Assembly: GCF_014192395.1 (NCBI RefSeq)
Contig: NZ_JACHXW010000010.1
Location: forward strand, 131,592-195,591
Length of the DNA stretch: 64,000 nucleotides
Source of the DNA: Paenibacillus endophyticus
GTDB lineage: Bacteria; Bacillota; Bacilli; Paenibacillales; Paenibacillaceae
Direction of reading: 5' to 3'
Below are positions 6,687-16,460 of this stretch, in pieces (the first letter of the stretch is position 1; each line of letters starts with the position of its first letter). Below the pieces are notes generated by a model. It ran no database searches. It was not told where the DNA came from and worked only from the letters and a program-made list of their open reading frames with translations. A program made the position numbers and the translations under genes.

Positions 6687-8795
6687 CTATATTTTAAATT
6701 CGGACAGCTTCTCCAGCAGCTCTTGGACCATGTTGCTCAGCGCCTCCGCTGAAGCAGAAATTTCCTCCATAGAGGCAAGCTGCTCCTCCGATGCCGCAGC
6801 AACGCTTTGCGATTCCGAGGAAGCATCCGACGCAAGATCGGCAAGCTGCACAACACTTGCCGAAATCTGTTCCGTGCTGGCCGTCATTTGCTGCGCCGCC
6901 GCGGATACCTCTTGAATTTGACCATTCACCTGTGTCATTTCCGTTAGAATGGAAGCGAACAATTGCCCGCTATCGGCCACGCTCTTCACGCCCTGCTGAA
7001 CCTTCTCATTGCCGGCCGCCATGGTAAGTGCCGCTTTATGCGTGTCCCCCCGCACATCCTCGACCAAATCCGTTACCTGCTCGGCAGCTTTTTTGGTTTG
7101 CTCTGCAAGCTTGCGGATTTCCGCGGCCACTACGGCAAAGCCTCTGCCATGCTCGCCTACTCTTGAGGCTTCAATCGCTGCATTCAAGGCAAGCAGGTTC
7201 GTTTGCGTGCTTATGCCGGCAATGATGTCAATCATGCCGCCGATCTGGTCCGACCGCTCCCCTAAACGGTCGATCGCGCTTCCCGTCTCCGCCACCGAGG
7301 TTTGCAGCTCATCCATCAGGTTGATGGCTGCTTGCAGCTGGGCGCTGCCTTCTTGGGTCTGCTTGGCAACATCTTCCGCAGAGGTAGAGACAGACGCTGA
7401 AGAATCTGCAATACGTTGAACGCCTACCGTCATTTCGCCCATCGCCTGCGATGCTTCCGACGCATAATGGTGCTGGCTTTGGGCGCCTTCGGCTACATGT
7501 CCAATCGACATCGCAATCGTCTCGGAAGCTTTCCCGGTCTGCTCCGCGCTTGCGGTTAGCTGCTCCGAAGTTGCGCCGACTGCCATGGATAAGTCAGAAA
7601 CGAGCTGGAACATTCCGCGAAGCTTGCCTGTCATTTCGTTGAAATGTCCGCCCATAATGCCGAATTCATCGCCTGTCCGAATATGCAGCTGCTGCGTCAA
7701 GTCCCCCTGCGACATAAGCTGAAGCTTGCCAGATAACAACCGGAGCGGCTTGATGACCATGCTCCAGATCAGGAATGCCATAACGGCTGCCAAAATCAGC
7801 ATAGCTGCAATGGACGTCCAAATCGAACTGATCTTAGCATCTTCATACTCTGTCAAAATAACTTCCTTGGAAACAGCCGATTGCGTATACCAGACCTGCT
7901 CGCTGCCCGGCATATGAACCGGATCGAATACGCGGAGCACGCTGATGCCCTTCGAATTCAATGTAAAAGCCTTGTAATTTTTCCCGCTCTTTACTTGCTC
8001 CCATAACTGCTGCTTCTCGGGATTATCCCCATAGGGCTGCAAAACCGAATCCGGATCATTCGGATTGGCCGCGTACACGCCGCCTTCCGTAACTAGCGAA
8101 ACATAACCTTCCATTGGTTTGTACTTTGCAGCTTCCTCCTGAAGCTGGGTAAGCGACAGATCGATGCCAACGATACCGAGAAACGTACCTTTGTCATCCA
8201 AGATTGGATAGACGACCGACATTAATTCCGTTTGTACGCCTCCCGCCTCATACGTATATGGTTCAATATAAGAAAGCTTCTTGCTCGCTTTTGGAATTAG
8301 ATAGTAATCGCCGGCTCCCGGCTTCTCATAATCCTTCAACGGCTCGGCTGCCACCTGTTCGCCATCATGAATAAGGTAGGGTACAAACCTGCCAGATGCA
8401 TCGTCATAAGCCGCTTTGCTTCGATTGGCCTGATCGTTCTGATCAAATGCGTCTGGCTCCCAGAGCGTATAGAGGCCGAACACACCCGGTTGCTCCTGCA
8501 GCATTCGGCTCATAATAGCAATGATATCCTCCCGCGATAGACGACTCGTTTTCCTTGTCTCCAGCAGCAGCGACGACAGCGTCCGTAAAGTCGCTTCATG
8601 CTCTGTCATCGTGTTCTCCAGCTTTGTTGCGTAATCCATTCCAGCCTTCTCTGCCTCAAGCTCACCTTTGTTTATACTTAATGATCTTACCTGCTGCAGA
8701 TTCAAGAGCAATATTGATCCCAACACCAATGCAATTACTAATCCGACCACCGTTATGAATTTAAAAGTTAAAGATAGCTTACGCAATACATTCAT
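6687..8795 (-). CDS. Methyl-accepting chemotaxis protein with dCache-type sensor
   Basis: 702 residues. The first membrane helix (about 13-32) leads to a 290-residue extracellular double-Cache sensor ([39 protein letters not shown]), a second helix (about 325-348), a HAMP domain, and a long cytoplasmic coiled coil. The signalling tip reads [26 protein letters not shown], a slightly altered form of the usual [26 protein letters not shown]. No C-terminal CheR-binding pentapeptide is seen. It senses a small extracellular molecule and acts on CheA/CheW, which are elsewhere in the genome. It is transcribed alone. Confidence 0.93.
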   Translation of the reverse strand: MNVLRKLSLTFKFITVVGLVIALVLGSILLLNLQQVRSLSINKGELEAEKAGMDYATKLENTMTEHEATLRTLSSLLLETRKTSRLSREDIIAIMSRMLQEQPGVFGLYTLWEPDAFDQNDQANRSKAAYDDASGRFVPYLIHDGEQVAAEPLKDYEKPGAGDYYLIPKASKKLSYIEPYTYEAGGVQTELMSVVYPILDDKGTFLGIVGIDLSLTQLQEEAAKYKPMEGYVSLVTEGGVYAANPNDPDSVLQPYGDNPEKQQLWEQVKSGKNYKAFTLNSKGISVLRVFDPVHMPGSEQVWYTQSAVSKEVILTEYEDAKISSIWTSIAAMLILAAVMAFLIWSMVIKPLRLLSGKLQLMSQGDLTQQLHIRTGDEFGIMGGHFNEMTGKLRGMFQLVSDLSMAVGATSEQLTASAEQTGKASETIAMSIGHVAEGAQSQHHYASEASQAMGEMTVGVQRIADSSASVSTSAEDVAKQTQEGSAQLQAAINLMDELQTSVAETGSAIDRLGERSDQIGGMIDIIAGISTQTNLLALNAAIEASRVGEHGRGFAVVAAEIRKLAEQTKKAAEQVTDLVEDVRGDTHKAALTMAAGNEKVQQGVKSVADSGQLFASILTEMTQVNGQIQEVSAAAQQMTASTEQISASVVQLADLASDASSESQSVAAASEEQLASMEEISASAEALSNMVQELLEKLSEFKI

Positions 8796-9075
8796 ATGCT
8801 CAACCCCACCCTTTTTTATAAGACTTTAATCGACAAAAAACGACTAAAAAATAATAGAGTTTATAGTCTCGTTAATAATATTTTTCAGGTGTTATTCATT
8901 AGATTCTTTACCTCTTTCCCATGCAAAAAGCCGGCGCCCTCTCCTATGAGTTGCAAAAAAACAGCGCTGTTCGTTGCCACTTCCGGTTTCCCAACCTACT
9001 GGCTTGTCAAAGACCATGTCTGGTTTTTATTTGGCGAGAATAGATTCATTGAGTCAACCGAATTTATATTAATCA

Positions 9076-9111
9076 TTTATATTAGAAACTTATATAAATT
9101 TGTGATATAGT
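9076..9111 (+). promoter_or_regulatory. MarR operator overlapping a leaderless promoter
   Basis: TTTATAT (9076-9082) and ATATAAA (9092-9098) are perfect 7-bp arms with a 9-bp spacer. A -10-like TATAGT lies at 9106-9111, with TTAGAA 18 bases upstream inside the palindrome. Transcription would start at or next to the ATG at 9119, which has no ribosome binding site. Autorepression of a leaderless marR transcript is inferred. Confidence 0.45.
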
Positions 9112-9118
9112 TTCATCT

Positions 9119-9565
9119 ATGGAAACTAAACATAATCTAAATGAGTTGAACGTTAGCGATTTCGCTTTGGTGTTCGAGGATTTAACACGGATTTTCATTC
9201 GTTTGCCGTCCATTGAAAAGCTCAGCTTCACTACGCTGTCCGTCCTGCACACCTTATGTCGCAAGAGTCCGATGCGGCTTACGGAGCTGACAGCTAATGA
9301 GCAGGTTACGCAGTCAGCTATCACACAGCTGGTCACAAGGCTTGAACGAGACGGCCTCGTCGAGCGCCGCCCGGATCCGAATGATGGCCGCGTCGTTCTC
9401 GTTCATATTACCGCACAAGGAGCAAATATTATTGATTCGCGCCGTTTGGAGCGCATGAAGCGGATATCGACATTCATGGACGGGCTCACTCTGGAGGAAA
9501 AACAAGCAATTGCAGCCGCAATGCCCTCATTGCGGCGTCTAGTGGAACTGGGAAGCGATTCATAG
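9119..9565 (+). CDS. MarR-family transcriptional regulator
   Basis: 148 residues with a winged helix at about 50-110: LTELTANEQVTQSAITQLVTRLERDGLVERRPDPNDGRVVLVHIT, where the final part is the MarR wing with the DxRxxxV pattern. Helices at both ends would form the dimer interface. The epoxide hydrolase gene follows 97 bases downstream on the same strand, so that gene is the likely target besides its own. No cysteine pair that would suggest an OhrR-type redox switch is seen, so a small organic ligand is more likely. The start lacks a ribosome binding site (see promoter entry). Confidence 0.9.
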   Translation: METKHNLNELNVSDFALVFEDLTRIFIRLPSIEKLSFTTLSVLHTLCRKSPMRLTELTANEQVTQSAITQLVTRLERDGLVERRPDPNDGRVVLVHITAQGANIIDSRRLERMKRISTFMDGLTLEEKQAIAAAMPSLRRLVELGSDS

Positions 9566-9662
9566 TATATGCCGCGACAGCTTTCCTTTGAACATCTCCG
9601 GGTAAAGGACAAAACCATCTCATTCAAGGAAGGGCATTTTATTCGTACATGGAGGAACACTG

Positions 9663-10889
9663 ATGACAACAAATCCTTTTGCACTGAAGCCTAGTCCGAT
9701 CCACGTATCGGATGAGCGGCTTGCTGATCTTCAATATCGTTTAAAATCCACTAGATGGCCTCTCGATGCCGGTAATGAAGACTGGTTTTACGGTGTGAGC
9801 CGGAACTACCTTGAGGAACTCGTCGACTATTGGATTCATGAGTACGACTGGCGTAAATCCGAGAAAGCGATCAATGCCTACGAACACTATAACGTACAGG
9901 TAGACGGGGTTCCCGTGCATTTTATGCGTAAACCGGGGGTTGGGCCAAACCCCGTACCATTAATCCTGTCGCATGGTTGGCCGTGGACATTCTGGCATTG
10001 GTCTAAGGTCATTGATCCACTTGCGGATCCTGGCGCATTTGGGAGCGATCCAGCTGATGCGTTCGACGTCATCGTGCCTTCTCTTCCTGGTTTTGGATTT
10101 TCAACGCCAGCGCCAAACAAGCCGGACATGAACTTTTGGAAAATCGCCGATCTCTGGCATACACTCATGACCGATACTCTCGGCTATGCCAAATATGCCG
10201 CAGGTGGATGTGACGTAGGTGCTCTCGTGACCGGTCAACTGGGACATAAATATAGCGATGAGCTGTACGCCATTCATATCGGCTCTGCTCAAAAACTGAA
10301 TTTGTTTAACGGGGAACGCGCTTGGGATCTATCGGGAGGCCGTCCGATACCAGACGAAATCCCAGAGCAAATTCGTTCGCGGATTTTGGAGTTTGATCGC
10401 CGTTTCGCATCGCATCTTGCCGTTCACGTTCTTGATCCCAGTACACTCGCCTACGGACTTAGCGACTCGCCAGTTGGCATGCTCGCTTGGATTTTGGAGA
10501 GATGGACCAGGTGGAGTGACAATAAAGGGAATGTCGAGAATGTCTTCACTAAGGACGACATCCTTACACACGCAACCATCTTCTGGGCAAACAATACCAT
10601 TGAAACCTCCATGCGCGTCTATGCGAACGCTAACCGTTATCCATGGATGCCCGCTCATGATCGCATGCCAGCCATTGAAGCACCAACCGGCATAACCTTC
10701 GTTGGCTACGAAAACCCGCCAGGTGTCACGACCGAGACCCGAGTACAGAATTTTCTCGACAGTGATCGCGCTCCTTGGTATAAACATGTCAACATTACAG
10801 CCCACGAACATGGCGGGCATTTCATCCCCTGGGAAACACCGGATAAGTGGGTTGAGGATTTACGCCGCACCTTCCAAGGGCGTCGATAA
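9663..10889 (+). CDS. Epoxide hydrolase (alpha/beta hydrolase with EHN domain)
   Basis: 408 residues from an ATG with GGAGG upstream. The N-terminal EHN domain (about 1-110: PSPIHVSDERLADLQYRLKSTRWP) is typical of microsomal-type epoxide hydrolases. The hydrolase core shows the oxyanion motif SHGWPWTFWHW, the nucleophile elbow GGCDVGALV (Asp as nucleophile) and the catalytic His in EHGGHFIPWETPD. It probably opens epoxides to diols or detoxifies aromatic epoxides. It has no signal peptide and follows a MarR gene, which suggests induction by its substrate. Substrate is unknown. Confidence 0.9.
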   Translation: MTTNPFALKPSPIHVSDERLADLQYRLKSTRWPLDAGNEDWFYGVSRNYLEELVDYWIHEYDWRKSEKAINAYEHYNVQVDGVPVHFMRKPGVGPNPVPLILSHGWPWTFWHWSKVIDPLADPGAFGSDPADAFDVIVPSLPGFGFSTPAPNKPDMNFWKIADLWHTLMTDTLGYAKYAAGGCDVGALVTGQLGHKYSDELYAIHIGSAQKLNLFNGERAWDLSGGRPIPDEIPEQIRSRILEFDRRFASHLAVHVLDPSTLAYGLSDSPVGMLAWILERWTRWSDNKGNVENVFTKDDILTHATIFWANNTIETSMRVYANANRYPWMPAHDRMPAIEAPTGITFVGYENPPGVTTETRVQNFLDSDRAPWYKHVNITAHEHGGHFIPWETPDKWVEDLRRTFQGRR

Positions 10890-10936
10890 GAGTTTCAGCG
10901 GTATCATGCAGCAGTATTAAACTTGCCTCCCTATAG

Positions 10937-10990
10937 AAAACAGCGGCCGCAATGGACAAGAAAAGAAGTCCATAGCTACCGCTGTTTTTT
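10937..10990 (+). terminator. Terminator after the epoxide hydrolase gene
   Basis: AACAGCGG and CCGCTGTT form the outer stem, ATGGAC and GTCCAT the inner one; a run of six T follows. Confidence 0.85.
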
Positions 10991-11024
10991 GAACGATCGT
11001 AATTGTAGTTTAATCATTCTTCGT

Positions 11025-11477
11025 TTATAAATCTTGCGATAGACGGATCATATCCACCACTTGTATTCCATTTTCAACTATTTTCTCACTGTAATGCCTA
11101 ATAAAAAAATCCCTATCCACTCCAGTTATTCTAAACCCACATTTCTGATAAAGAGCGAGTTGACCTATACCTGAATTTCCTGTCCCAATTTCAATCGTTT
11201 TAAATCCGAGCAGCTTGGCATTATGAATGGCATCCAGTACCAACTGTTTTCCGATCCCTTTGCCTTGGTTGTTTTCTTCCACCGCTATATTGACTATCTC
11301 AACGGTTTCGGGCCTTGTGCGCAGTAAAACATAGACGCCAATTATGCTATTTTCCACTTCAGCAACAAAGCATTGACCTCTTTTTATATATTCATCAACA
11401 AGCTTCAGGGAAGGGTCCGCTAATAAAAGTAATGCCATGGGTGGTTGTTCGTCTGCGTTTAGCTTTCGTATTTCCAT
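11025..11477 (-). CDS. GNAT-family N-acetyltransferase
   Basis: 150 residues with the acetyl-CoA binding motif A, VEIVNIAVEENNQGKGIGKQLV (broken here as NQGKGIGKQL), and motif B around GNSGIGQLALYQKCGFR. A final VDMIRLSQDL strand closes the fold. GAGGGG precedes the ATG. It is the last gene of a kinase-Nudix-GNAT operon, only five bases after the Nudix stop codon. Acceptor substrate is unknown. Confidence 0.9.
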   Translation of the reverse strand: MEIRKLNADEQPPMALLLLADPSLKLVDEYIKRGQCFVAEVENSIIGVYVLLRTRPETVEIVNIAVEENNQGKGIGKQLVLDAIHNAKLLGFKTIEIGTGNSGIGQLALYQKCGFRITGVDRDFFIRHYSEKIVENGIQVVDMIRLSQDL

Positions 11478-11482
11478 CTGTT

Positions 11483-11947
11483 CTATCCCCTCGATGAAGC
11501 ATGATCTTGAAGAAATTTAGTTATTACGGGTATGTCTGGTGGTGATAATTCGGTTGGGATACCATCGTATTTAAAAAAACGCAGCTCTAGCGTTTCGCTT
11601 CCATCCTCATTTAAACTCCCATCAAAATGAATACATTCGTATGCGGAAACAACATTATATACTTCATCACCATGCGGATATTTATAATACAGATCATTTC
11701 CAGAGAAGACATGAAACAATTCAAGACTGATAGCTGTAAGACCCGTTTCCTCAAAAAGTTCCCGTTTAGCAACCTCCTCGAAACTTTCACCAGGTTCCAT
11801 CGAACCTCCAGGAAGCCCCCATAACCCGTTGTCGGTTCTACGCTGTAATAACAATCGCTGGTTGTGATGCAATAACACGCAAGCACCTGTCATTATAATC
11901 GGTCGTGACCCAACTAGCTTTCTTAGCTCCATTATGTATCCCAACAC
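11483..11947 (-). CDS. Nudix hydrolase (MutT/YtkD-like)
   Basis: 154 residues if the GTG at 11947 (AAAGGG upstream) is used; an ATG at 11932 is a second choice. The Nudix box is complete: GGSMEPGESFEEVAKRELFEETGL, with the REXXEE metal-binding core (RELFEE). Enzymes of this group hydrolyse nucleoside diphosphates linked to another group, for example oxidised nucleotides or sugar nucleotides. The substrate cannot be read from the sequence. It sits between the kinase-like gene (31 bases upstream) and the acetyltransferase gene. Confidence 0.92.
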   Translation of the reverse strand: MLGYIMELRKLVGSRPIIMTGACVLLHHNQRLLLQRRTDNGLWGLPGGSMEPGESFEEVAKRELFEETGLTAISLELFHVFSGNDLYYKYPHGDEVYNVVSAYECIHFDGSLNEDGSETLELRFFKYDGIPTELSPPDIPVITKFLQDHASSRG

Positions 11948-11978
11948 AACACGCCCTTTCTAAAAGGGAACTTCCCCT

Positions 11979-12659
11979 TTATTTGCGTTCCCCAAAGAAA
12001 AGTCGACTCACACGTTTAGAGAAGTCTTCAATTCCAAAACTTGACGCATCGATTCGGTTATACCAATTCGTTATGGTTTCCAAGATCCATAAAGGCACCT
12101 GTGCTTCGCCTATCAGAGAATAGAAATGTTTGTACCCCCATACCAAATGTTCCCATCGACTATCGTTACCTTCCTTTATATATTCCGACACATCAAGAAC
12201 TTTTCCTCTTCCCTCTTGCAAAAGAATATTTTTCAAATGAATATCCCTGGGGTTCAGTCCTTGACTTCGAACAAACTCTCGAGCCTCTTCAACGTCTTGA
12301 ACCACTTGCTCTGGAACATGGACACCTTGTAGAAGACAATTATACAAGGTAATTCCTTGTTCAAAGCTTAATACCAAATAGTTGGGTCCGGCTCCAAAAC
12401 ATTCCGGGAAATACGGTGATCCTTTTAAACGTTTGTATATGCCTTCTTCCACTTCCTTTTTTGCTAATGCCTGCATGGAATACACTTTATATGCGTAATT
12501 AGGGGTGTCAGAGTGGTAAAAGACCGCGGCATCCGTTCCGATGCCGATACAGCGCAAATCTTCTGCAAAGCCGACGACGGAAACAGGCTTATTGTTTTCA
12601 TGACCAATGACTTCAATTTCTCTCAATGCTTCCTCAGCTTGTTTCCAATCTGAATTCAT
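11979..12659 (-). CDS. Small serine/threonine-kinase-like protein
   Basis: 226 residues from the ATG at 12659 (GGGGAAG upstream). A minimal kinase fold is visible: IGIGTDAAVFY as a short glycine loop, AYKVYS with the ATP-binding lysine, LVLSFEQG as hinge, NPRDIHLKNILL as catalytic loop (Asp and Asn present, with PRD replacing the usual HRD) and KVLDVSEY in place of DFG. It is shorter than regular Hanks kinases and resembles B. subtilis YrzF-like and Rio/aminoglycoside-kinase-like proteins. The target may be a protein or a small molecule. It heads the operon with Nudix and GNAT genes. Confidence 0.8.
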   Translation of the reverse strand: MNSDWKQAEEALREIEVIGHENNKPVSVVGFAEDLRCIGIGTDAAVFYHSDTPNYAYKVYSMQALAKKEVEEGIYKRLKGSPYFPECFGAGPNYLVLSFEQGITLYNCLLQGVHVPEQVVQDVEEAREFVRSQGLNPRDIHLKNILLQEGRGKVLDVSEYIKEGNDSRWEHLVWGYKHFYSLIGEAQVPLWILETITNWYNRIDASSFGIEDFSKRVSRLFFGERK

Positions 12660-12792
12660 AAGCATCTTCCCCTTGCTGTTTTGGCATTATTTTCACCGTC
12701 AGATTTATCTTACTATTTTATTCCATAGTGAGCCAGCAATGCACTTAGTACGGCAAATTCATGGATTAGAGGAAAAAAAGTTAAAGCGACAT

Positions 12793-12838
12793 GAAAACAG
12801 CAAGCCCGCATTCCGATGAATGCGGGCTTGCTGTTTTG
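12793..12838. terminator. Bidirectional terminator
   Basis: AACAGCAAGCCCGCATTC and its exact complement are separated by four bases (CGAT). T runs follow on both strands. It ends the SLH gene transcribed from 16259 on the minus strand. Confidence 0.92.
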
Positions 12839-12872
12839 TTCTCCATGTGGAGAGAGATTGCGGTTGGCTCCC

Positions 12873-15800
12873 CTATTTATGATGCAACAATCTGGTTAGG
12901 ATGACGACAGCTTCGGCTCGCGACGCTTTTCGGTTCGGCTCGAACCGGTTATTGTCCAAACCTTTGACGAGACCTCGCTTGACCGCTTCGGCAATATAAG
13001 GCAGCGACCATGTAGGAATATTCGAATTGTCTGCAAATGAGGTGGATTGATCCAATTCAACAGACATACCTAGCGTTCTTATAATCATCTGTGTCATTTC
13101 CGCACGCGTTATCGGCTGGTTCGGACGGAAGCTTCCATCCTCGTAGCCGTTAATCATGCCCTTCTGAACGGCCATAGAAATTGCGGTCTGCGCCCATTCC
13201 CCGATGTCATCGATGTCGGTAAACTCAGGCACACTCACTGCTTCCGATTCCTTCCAGCCTTGGGACTCGGCCAACAGCAGCACGAATTCGGCTCTTGTCA
13301 CTTCTCGTTTTGGTTTGAAGGATCCGTCCGGATACCCAGAAACCCATCCATCCGCCACGGCTTTGCGTATTTCCGCTTCCGCCCAATGTCCGGAAATATC
13401 ATTCAAGACAACTGGCGGCGTTGCTGTCCCGCTATCTCCCGAGGGCTGTTCAGGCTGCGGGCCAGTTGTTGAACGCCGAGTAATGTCAAGACGGTAAGAC
13501 CTTTGCGTGACGCCATCCTGCGCGGTTACGACAACCGTAACCGTGTTTAAACCTGTCTTAAGTACTATTGGACCAAAAGCACTTCCGTTTTCCGCAGCGA
13601 CACCATTTATTGTAAGCGTCGCATGCCTCACAGCGATGGACGGCGTCACACTGATTGAAGAGATGTCGCTCTCCACATTTGCCGTGTAGGCAAGCGTTTC
13701 GGAAACGAACGGTTCATTCAACGTTCCCGGGCTGATTGTCAGCCCGCTCAGCATGGCCGCTGATGATGGAGCACGCGTGACGACGATGCTGTAAGAGCTA
13801 GTCGTCACTCCGTCCTGGGCGGTAACAACGGCTGTAATGGTATTCGGGCCGACATCAAGCGGGATCGGTCCGTACACAGAGCCGCTAACAGCAGAAACGC
13901 CGTTAACCTTTAACGTTGCCGTACTGTCCGATACGGTTGGGATCACGTTAATCTCAGCGACATGGTTCGCCACGCTAGCCGTATAGGAAGTCGTGCCGGA
14001 AGCAAACGTTTCAATGAGCGATCCCGGGCTAATCGTCAGCCCGCTCAGCATGGCCGCTGATGATGGAGCACGCGTGACGACGATGCTGTAAGAGCTAGTC
14101 GTCACGCCGTCCTGGGCGGTAACAACGGCTGTAATGGTATTCGGGCCGACATCAAGCGGGATCGGTCCGTACACAGAGCCGCTAACAGCAGAAACGCCGT
14201 TAACCTTTAACGTTGCCGTACTGTCCGATACGGTTGGGATCACGTTAATCTCAGCGACATGGTTCGCCACGCTAGCCGTATAGGAAGTCGTGCCGGAAGC
14301 AAACGTTTCAATGAGCGATCCCGGGCTAATCGTCAACCCGCTTAGCGCGGCCGCTGATGATGGAGCACGCGTCACTATGATGCTGTAAGAGCTAGTCGTC
14401 ACTCCGTCCTGGGCGGTAACAACGGCTGTAATGGTATTCAGGCCGACATCAAGCGGGATCGGTCCGTACACAGAGCCGCTAACGGCAGAAGCGCCGTTAA
14501 CCTTTAACGTTGCCGTACTGTCCGATACGGTTGGGATCACGTTAATCTCAGCGACATGGTTCGCCACGCTTGCCGTATAGGAAGTCGTGCCGGAAGCGAA
14601 CGTTTCATTAAGTGTTCCCGGGCTAATTATCAGCCCGCTTAGCGCGGCCGCTGATGATGGAGCACGCGTGACGATAATCTTGTAATTGTTCGATGTGATG
14701 CCATCTTCAGCAAGTACGCTAACGGTAATTGTGTTCGGCCCAACGACAAGCGGAGTAACGGTCGACGCGCTGCCGCTCGTTACCGCCGTGTTGTTCACTT
14801 TCAAAGTTGCCTGACTGTTATTGGCAGTCGGCGTGACATCCATTGTTGTGACGTTATTCGCAACGTTAACCGTATACGCTAGCGTGCCAGCATCGAACAT
14901 CTCATTAAGCACCCCTGAGCTAACCGTTAACCCGCTTAACGTCGCATCGGTAAAGGGCGCTCGAGTTATCTTTATGGTATAGGTACGCGCTGATCCGTTA
15001 ATGGCCGTCACGACGACCGGAATCGTATTCTCGCCTTTGCTTAATGCGATGGGATCAGAAGCGATTCCGCTATCTACATTTATCCCGTTGACGGTAACTT
15101 TAGCCGCACTGTCGCTCAGCACCGGCGTAATCTTCGTTGAAGTAACGCCGCTCGCCACGCTTACCGTGTAGTCTAGCGTATTCGGCGAGAATGGCGACGG
15201 GCTTAGCGTGATTCCGCTTGCCGTAACTCCGGACAGCCTGTTATCAGGCGACCCTATCGATTGCTTCCAAACCGTATCGTATACGATATCGTACGGCGCC
15301 ATTTGAGCATAAGTGCTTAAATATAGCGCCCCCGTATGATCAAAACCGATATTTGCAGGGGCAATATCTCCCGAGTTGTTCTCAAAATATCGTCCGGTTT
15401 CGTTTAAGCTCGAATCAAAACGGGTCACAAGGCTGCCACCGCTGCCGTTGACAGCCACATACAAATAACCGTCAGTATGCAGGCTGAATCCTTTAGGACG
15501 ATTGATCGTTTTGATCAACGTGCCCCCACCCGTCATCAATTTTATAATTTCCCCGTTTGTATTTACACTTCCATTATTGCCGATGTAGACGCCGGAGCTG
15601 TCCACGGCTATACCGAGAGGCCTGACAATGGTTGCGTCTATAGCTTGATCCGGATCCAGATCGCCCGACCATACCGCCGGATTGCTCGTTGGACTAAAGG
15701 TAGACGCATCGAATTTGAGCACGCGGTCGGCATTCGTGTCCGCAATGTACAAATCGTTGCCGTACACGGCAATTCCTTGAGGGTAACTGAGTCTGCCTAC

Positions 15801-16259
15801 TGAAGGGGCTGCGCTATTGCCGTCCCATTTGATCATATTGCTGAACGTGTAGGTTCCGCTCGAAAAGGAGACTTTAAACCGGTAAATGTACCACTTATCC
15901 ATGACATATACATGTCCTGCTCCATCGAATTTAACAGCTAGGGGATCCATGAAGTCGCCAGAGGAGGCCGTTAACGTCATCCCTGTAGCGTTCCCGTCCA
16001 AGTCAAATATTTTGACAGCATAAGTGCTTTCATCCGTTACGAACAAATAACCGTTGACGGGATCGACGTCCATCCCGTACGGCTCAAAACCTAAAGATGC
16101 CGGATGGCCGGCTCCGGCGCCCATCCTCCAATCGGAAGCTGCAAATACAGTCTGGCTGTGAACGGATATTGCCTGCAATAAAACGGCCACAAATAATACG
16201 ATTGCTAGAAAAGCCCGTACATTTTTACGCATGCCGGGCGAGCTATGGATGTTGTCCAC
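12873..16259 (-). CDS. SLH-anchored surface protein with NHL-type propeller and cadherin-like beta-sandwich repeats
   Basis: 1128 residues from the GTG at 16259, preceded by AGGAGAGAG; the frame reaches back to 16322 without a ribosome binding site. After a signal peptide (ending near TVFAAS), residues 45-340 form a propeller of NHL/SMP-30 type (GHPASLGFEPYGMDVDP; YPQGIAVYGNDLYIADTNADRVLKF; RPLGIAVDSSGVYIGN). Six or seven cadherin-like beta-sandwich units of about 97-99 residues follow (LSGLTISPG...TSYTASV). Three SLH domains (about 945-1128) attach it to the cell wall. Three central units are almost identical at DNA level. Function is unknown; adhesion or polymer binding is possible. Confidence 0.92.
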   Translation of the reverse strand: MDNIHSSPGMRKNVRAFLAIVLFVAVLLQAISVHSQTVFAASDWRMGAGAGHPASLGFEPYGMDVDPVNGYLFVTDESTYAVKIFDLDGNATGMTLTASSGDFMDPLAVKFDGAGHVYVMDKWYIYRFKVSFSSGTYTFSNMIKWDGNSAAPSVGRLSYPQGIAVYGNDLYIADTNADRVLKFDASTFSPTSNPAVWSGDLDPDQAIDATIVRPLGIAVDSSGVYIGNNGSVNTNGEIIKLMTGGGTLIKTINRPKGFSLHTDGYLYVAVNGSGGSLVTRFDSSLNETGRYFENNSGDIAPANIGFDHTGALYLSTYAQMAPYDIVYDTVWKQSIGSPDNRLSGVTASGITLSPSPFSPNTLDYTVSVASGVTSTKITPVLSDSAAKVTVNGINVDSGIASDPIALSKGENTIPVVVTAINGSARTYTIKITRAPFTDATLSGLTVSSGVLNEMFDAGTLAYTVNVANNVTTMDVTPTANNSQATLKVNNTAVTSGSASTVTPLVVGPNTITVSVLAEDGITSNNYKIIVTRAPSSAAALSGLIISPGTLNETFASGTTSYTASVANHVAEINVIPTVSDSTATLKVNGASAVSGSVYGPIPLDVGLNTITAVVTAQDGVTTSSYSIIVTRAPSSAAALSGLTISPGSLIETFASGTTSYTASVANHVAEINVIPTVSDSTATLKVNGVSAVSGSVYGPIPLDVGPNTITAVVTAQDGVTTSSYSIVVTRAPSSAAMLSGLTISPGSLIETFASGTTSYTASVANHVAEINVIPTVSDSTATLKVNGVSAVSGSVYGPIPLDVGPNTITAVVTAQDGVTTSSYSIVVTRAPSSAAMLSGLTISPGTLNEPFVSETLAYTANVESDISSISVTPSIAVRHATLTINGVAAENGSAFGPIVLKTGLNTVTVVVTAQDGVTQRSYRLDITRRSTTGPQPEQPSGDSGTATPPVVLNDISGHWAEAEIRKAVADGWVSGYPDGSFKPKREVTRAEFVLLLAESQGWKESEAVSVPEFTDIDDIGEWAQTAISMAVQKGMINGYEDGSFRPNQPITRAEMTQMIIRTLGMSVELDQSTSFADNSNIPTWSLPYIAEAVKRGLVKGLDNNRFEPNRKASRAEAVVILTRLLHHK
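13750..14640 (-). repeat. Three near-identical 297-bp coding repeats
   Basis: Units start at 13750, 14047 and 14344, exactly 297 bp (99 codons) apart. The first two differ at very few positions; the third differs a little more. They encode cadherin-like beta-sandwich domains of the SLH protein. Such identity allows copy-number change by recombination. Confidence 0.9.
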
Positions 16260-16460
16260 GAATCTCTCTCCTCTAATAATATTCACTTCTAATTTGTTCG
16301 AAACAGCTCGGACGATGCGCATACTATTAGACTGACTCCCGAAAAGGATGCTTTAGCAATATTTAAATACATTCCATACAGTATATAATATGTGGGTTGT
16401 ATACAACCCGTCAAGAAAATAATGGTAAAACGGGGCGGATGCATTGACGACGGCCGTTGA

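Noticed and set aside
8796..9075. SigD-type promoter before the chemoreceptor gene
   Set aside because: A GTCGATTA word resembles the -10 element but no TAAA lies at the right distance.
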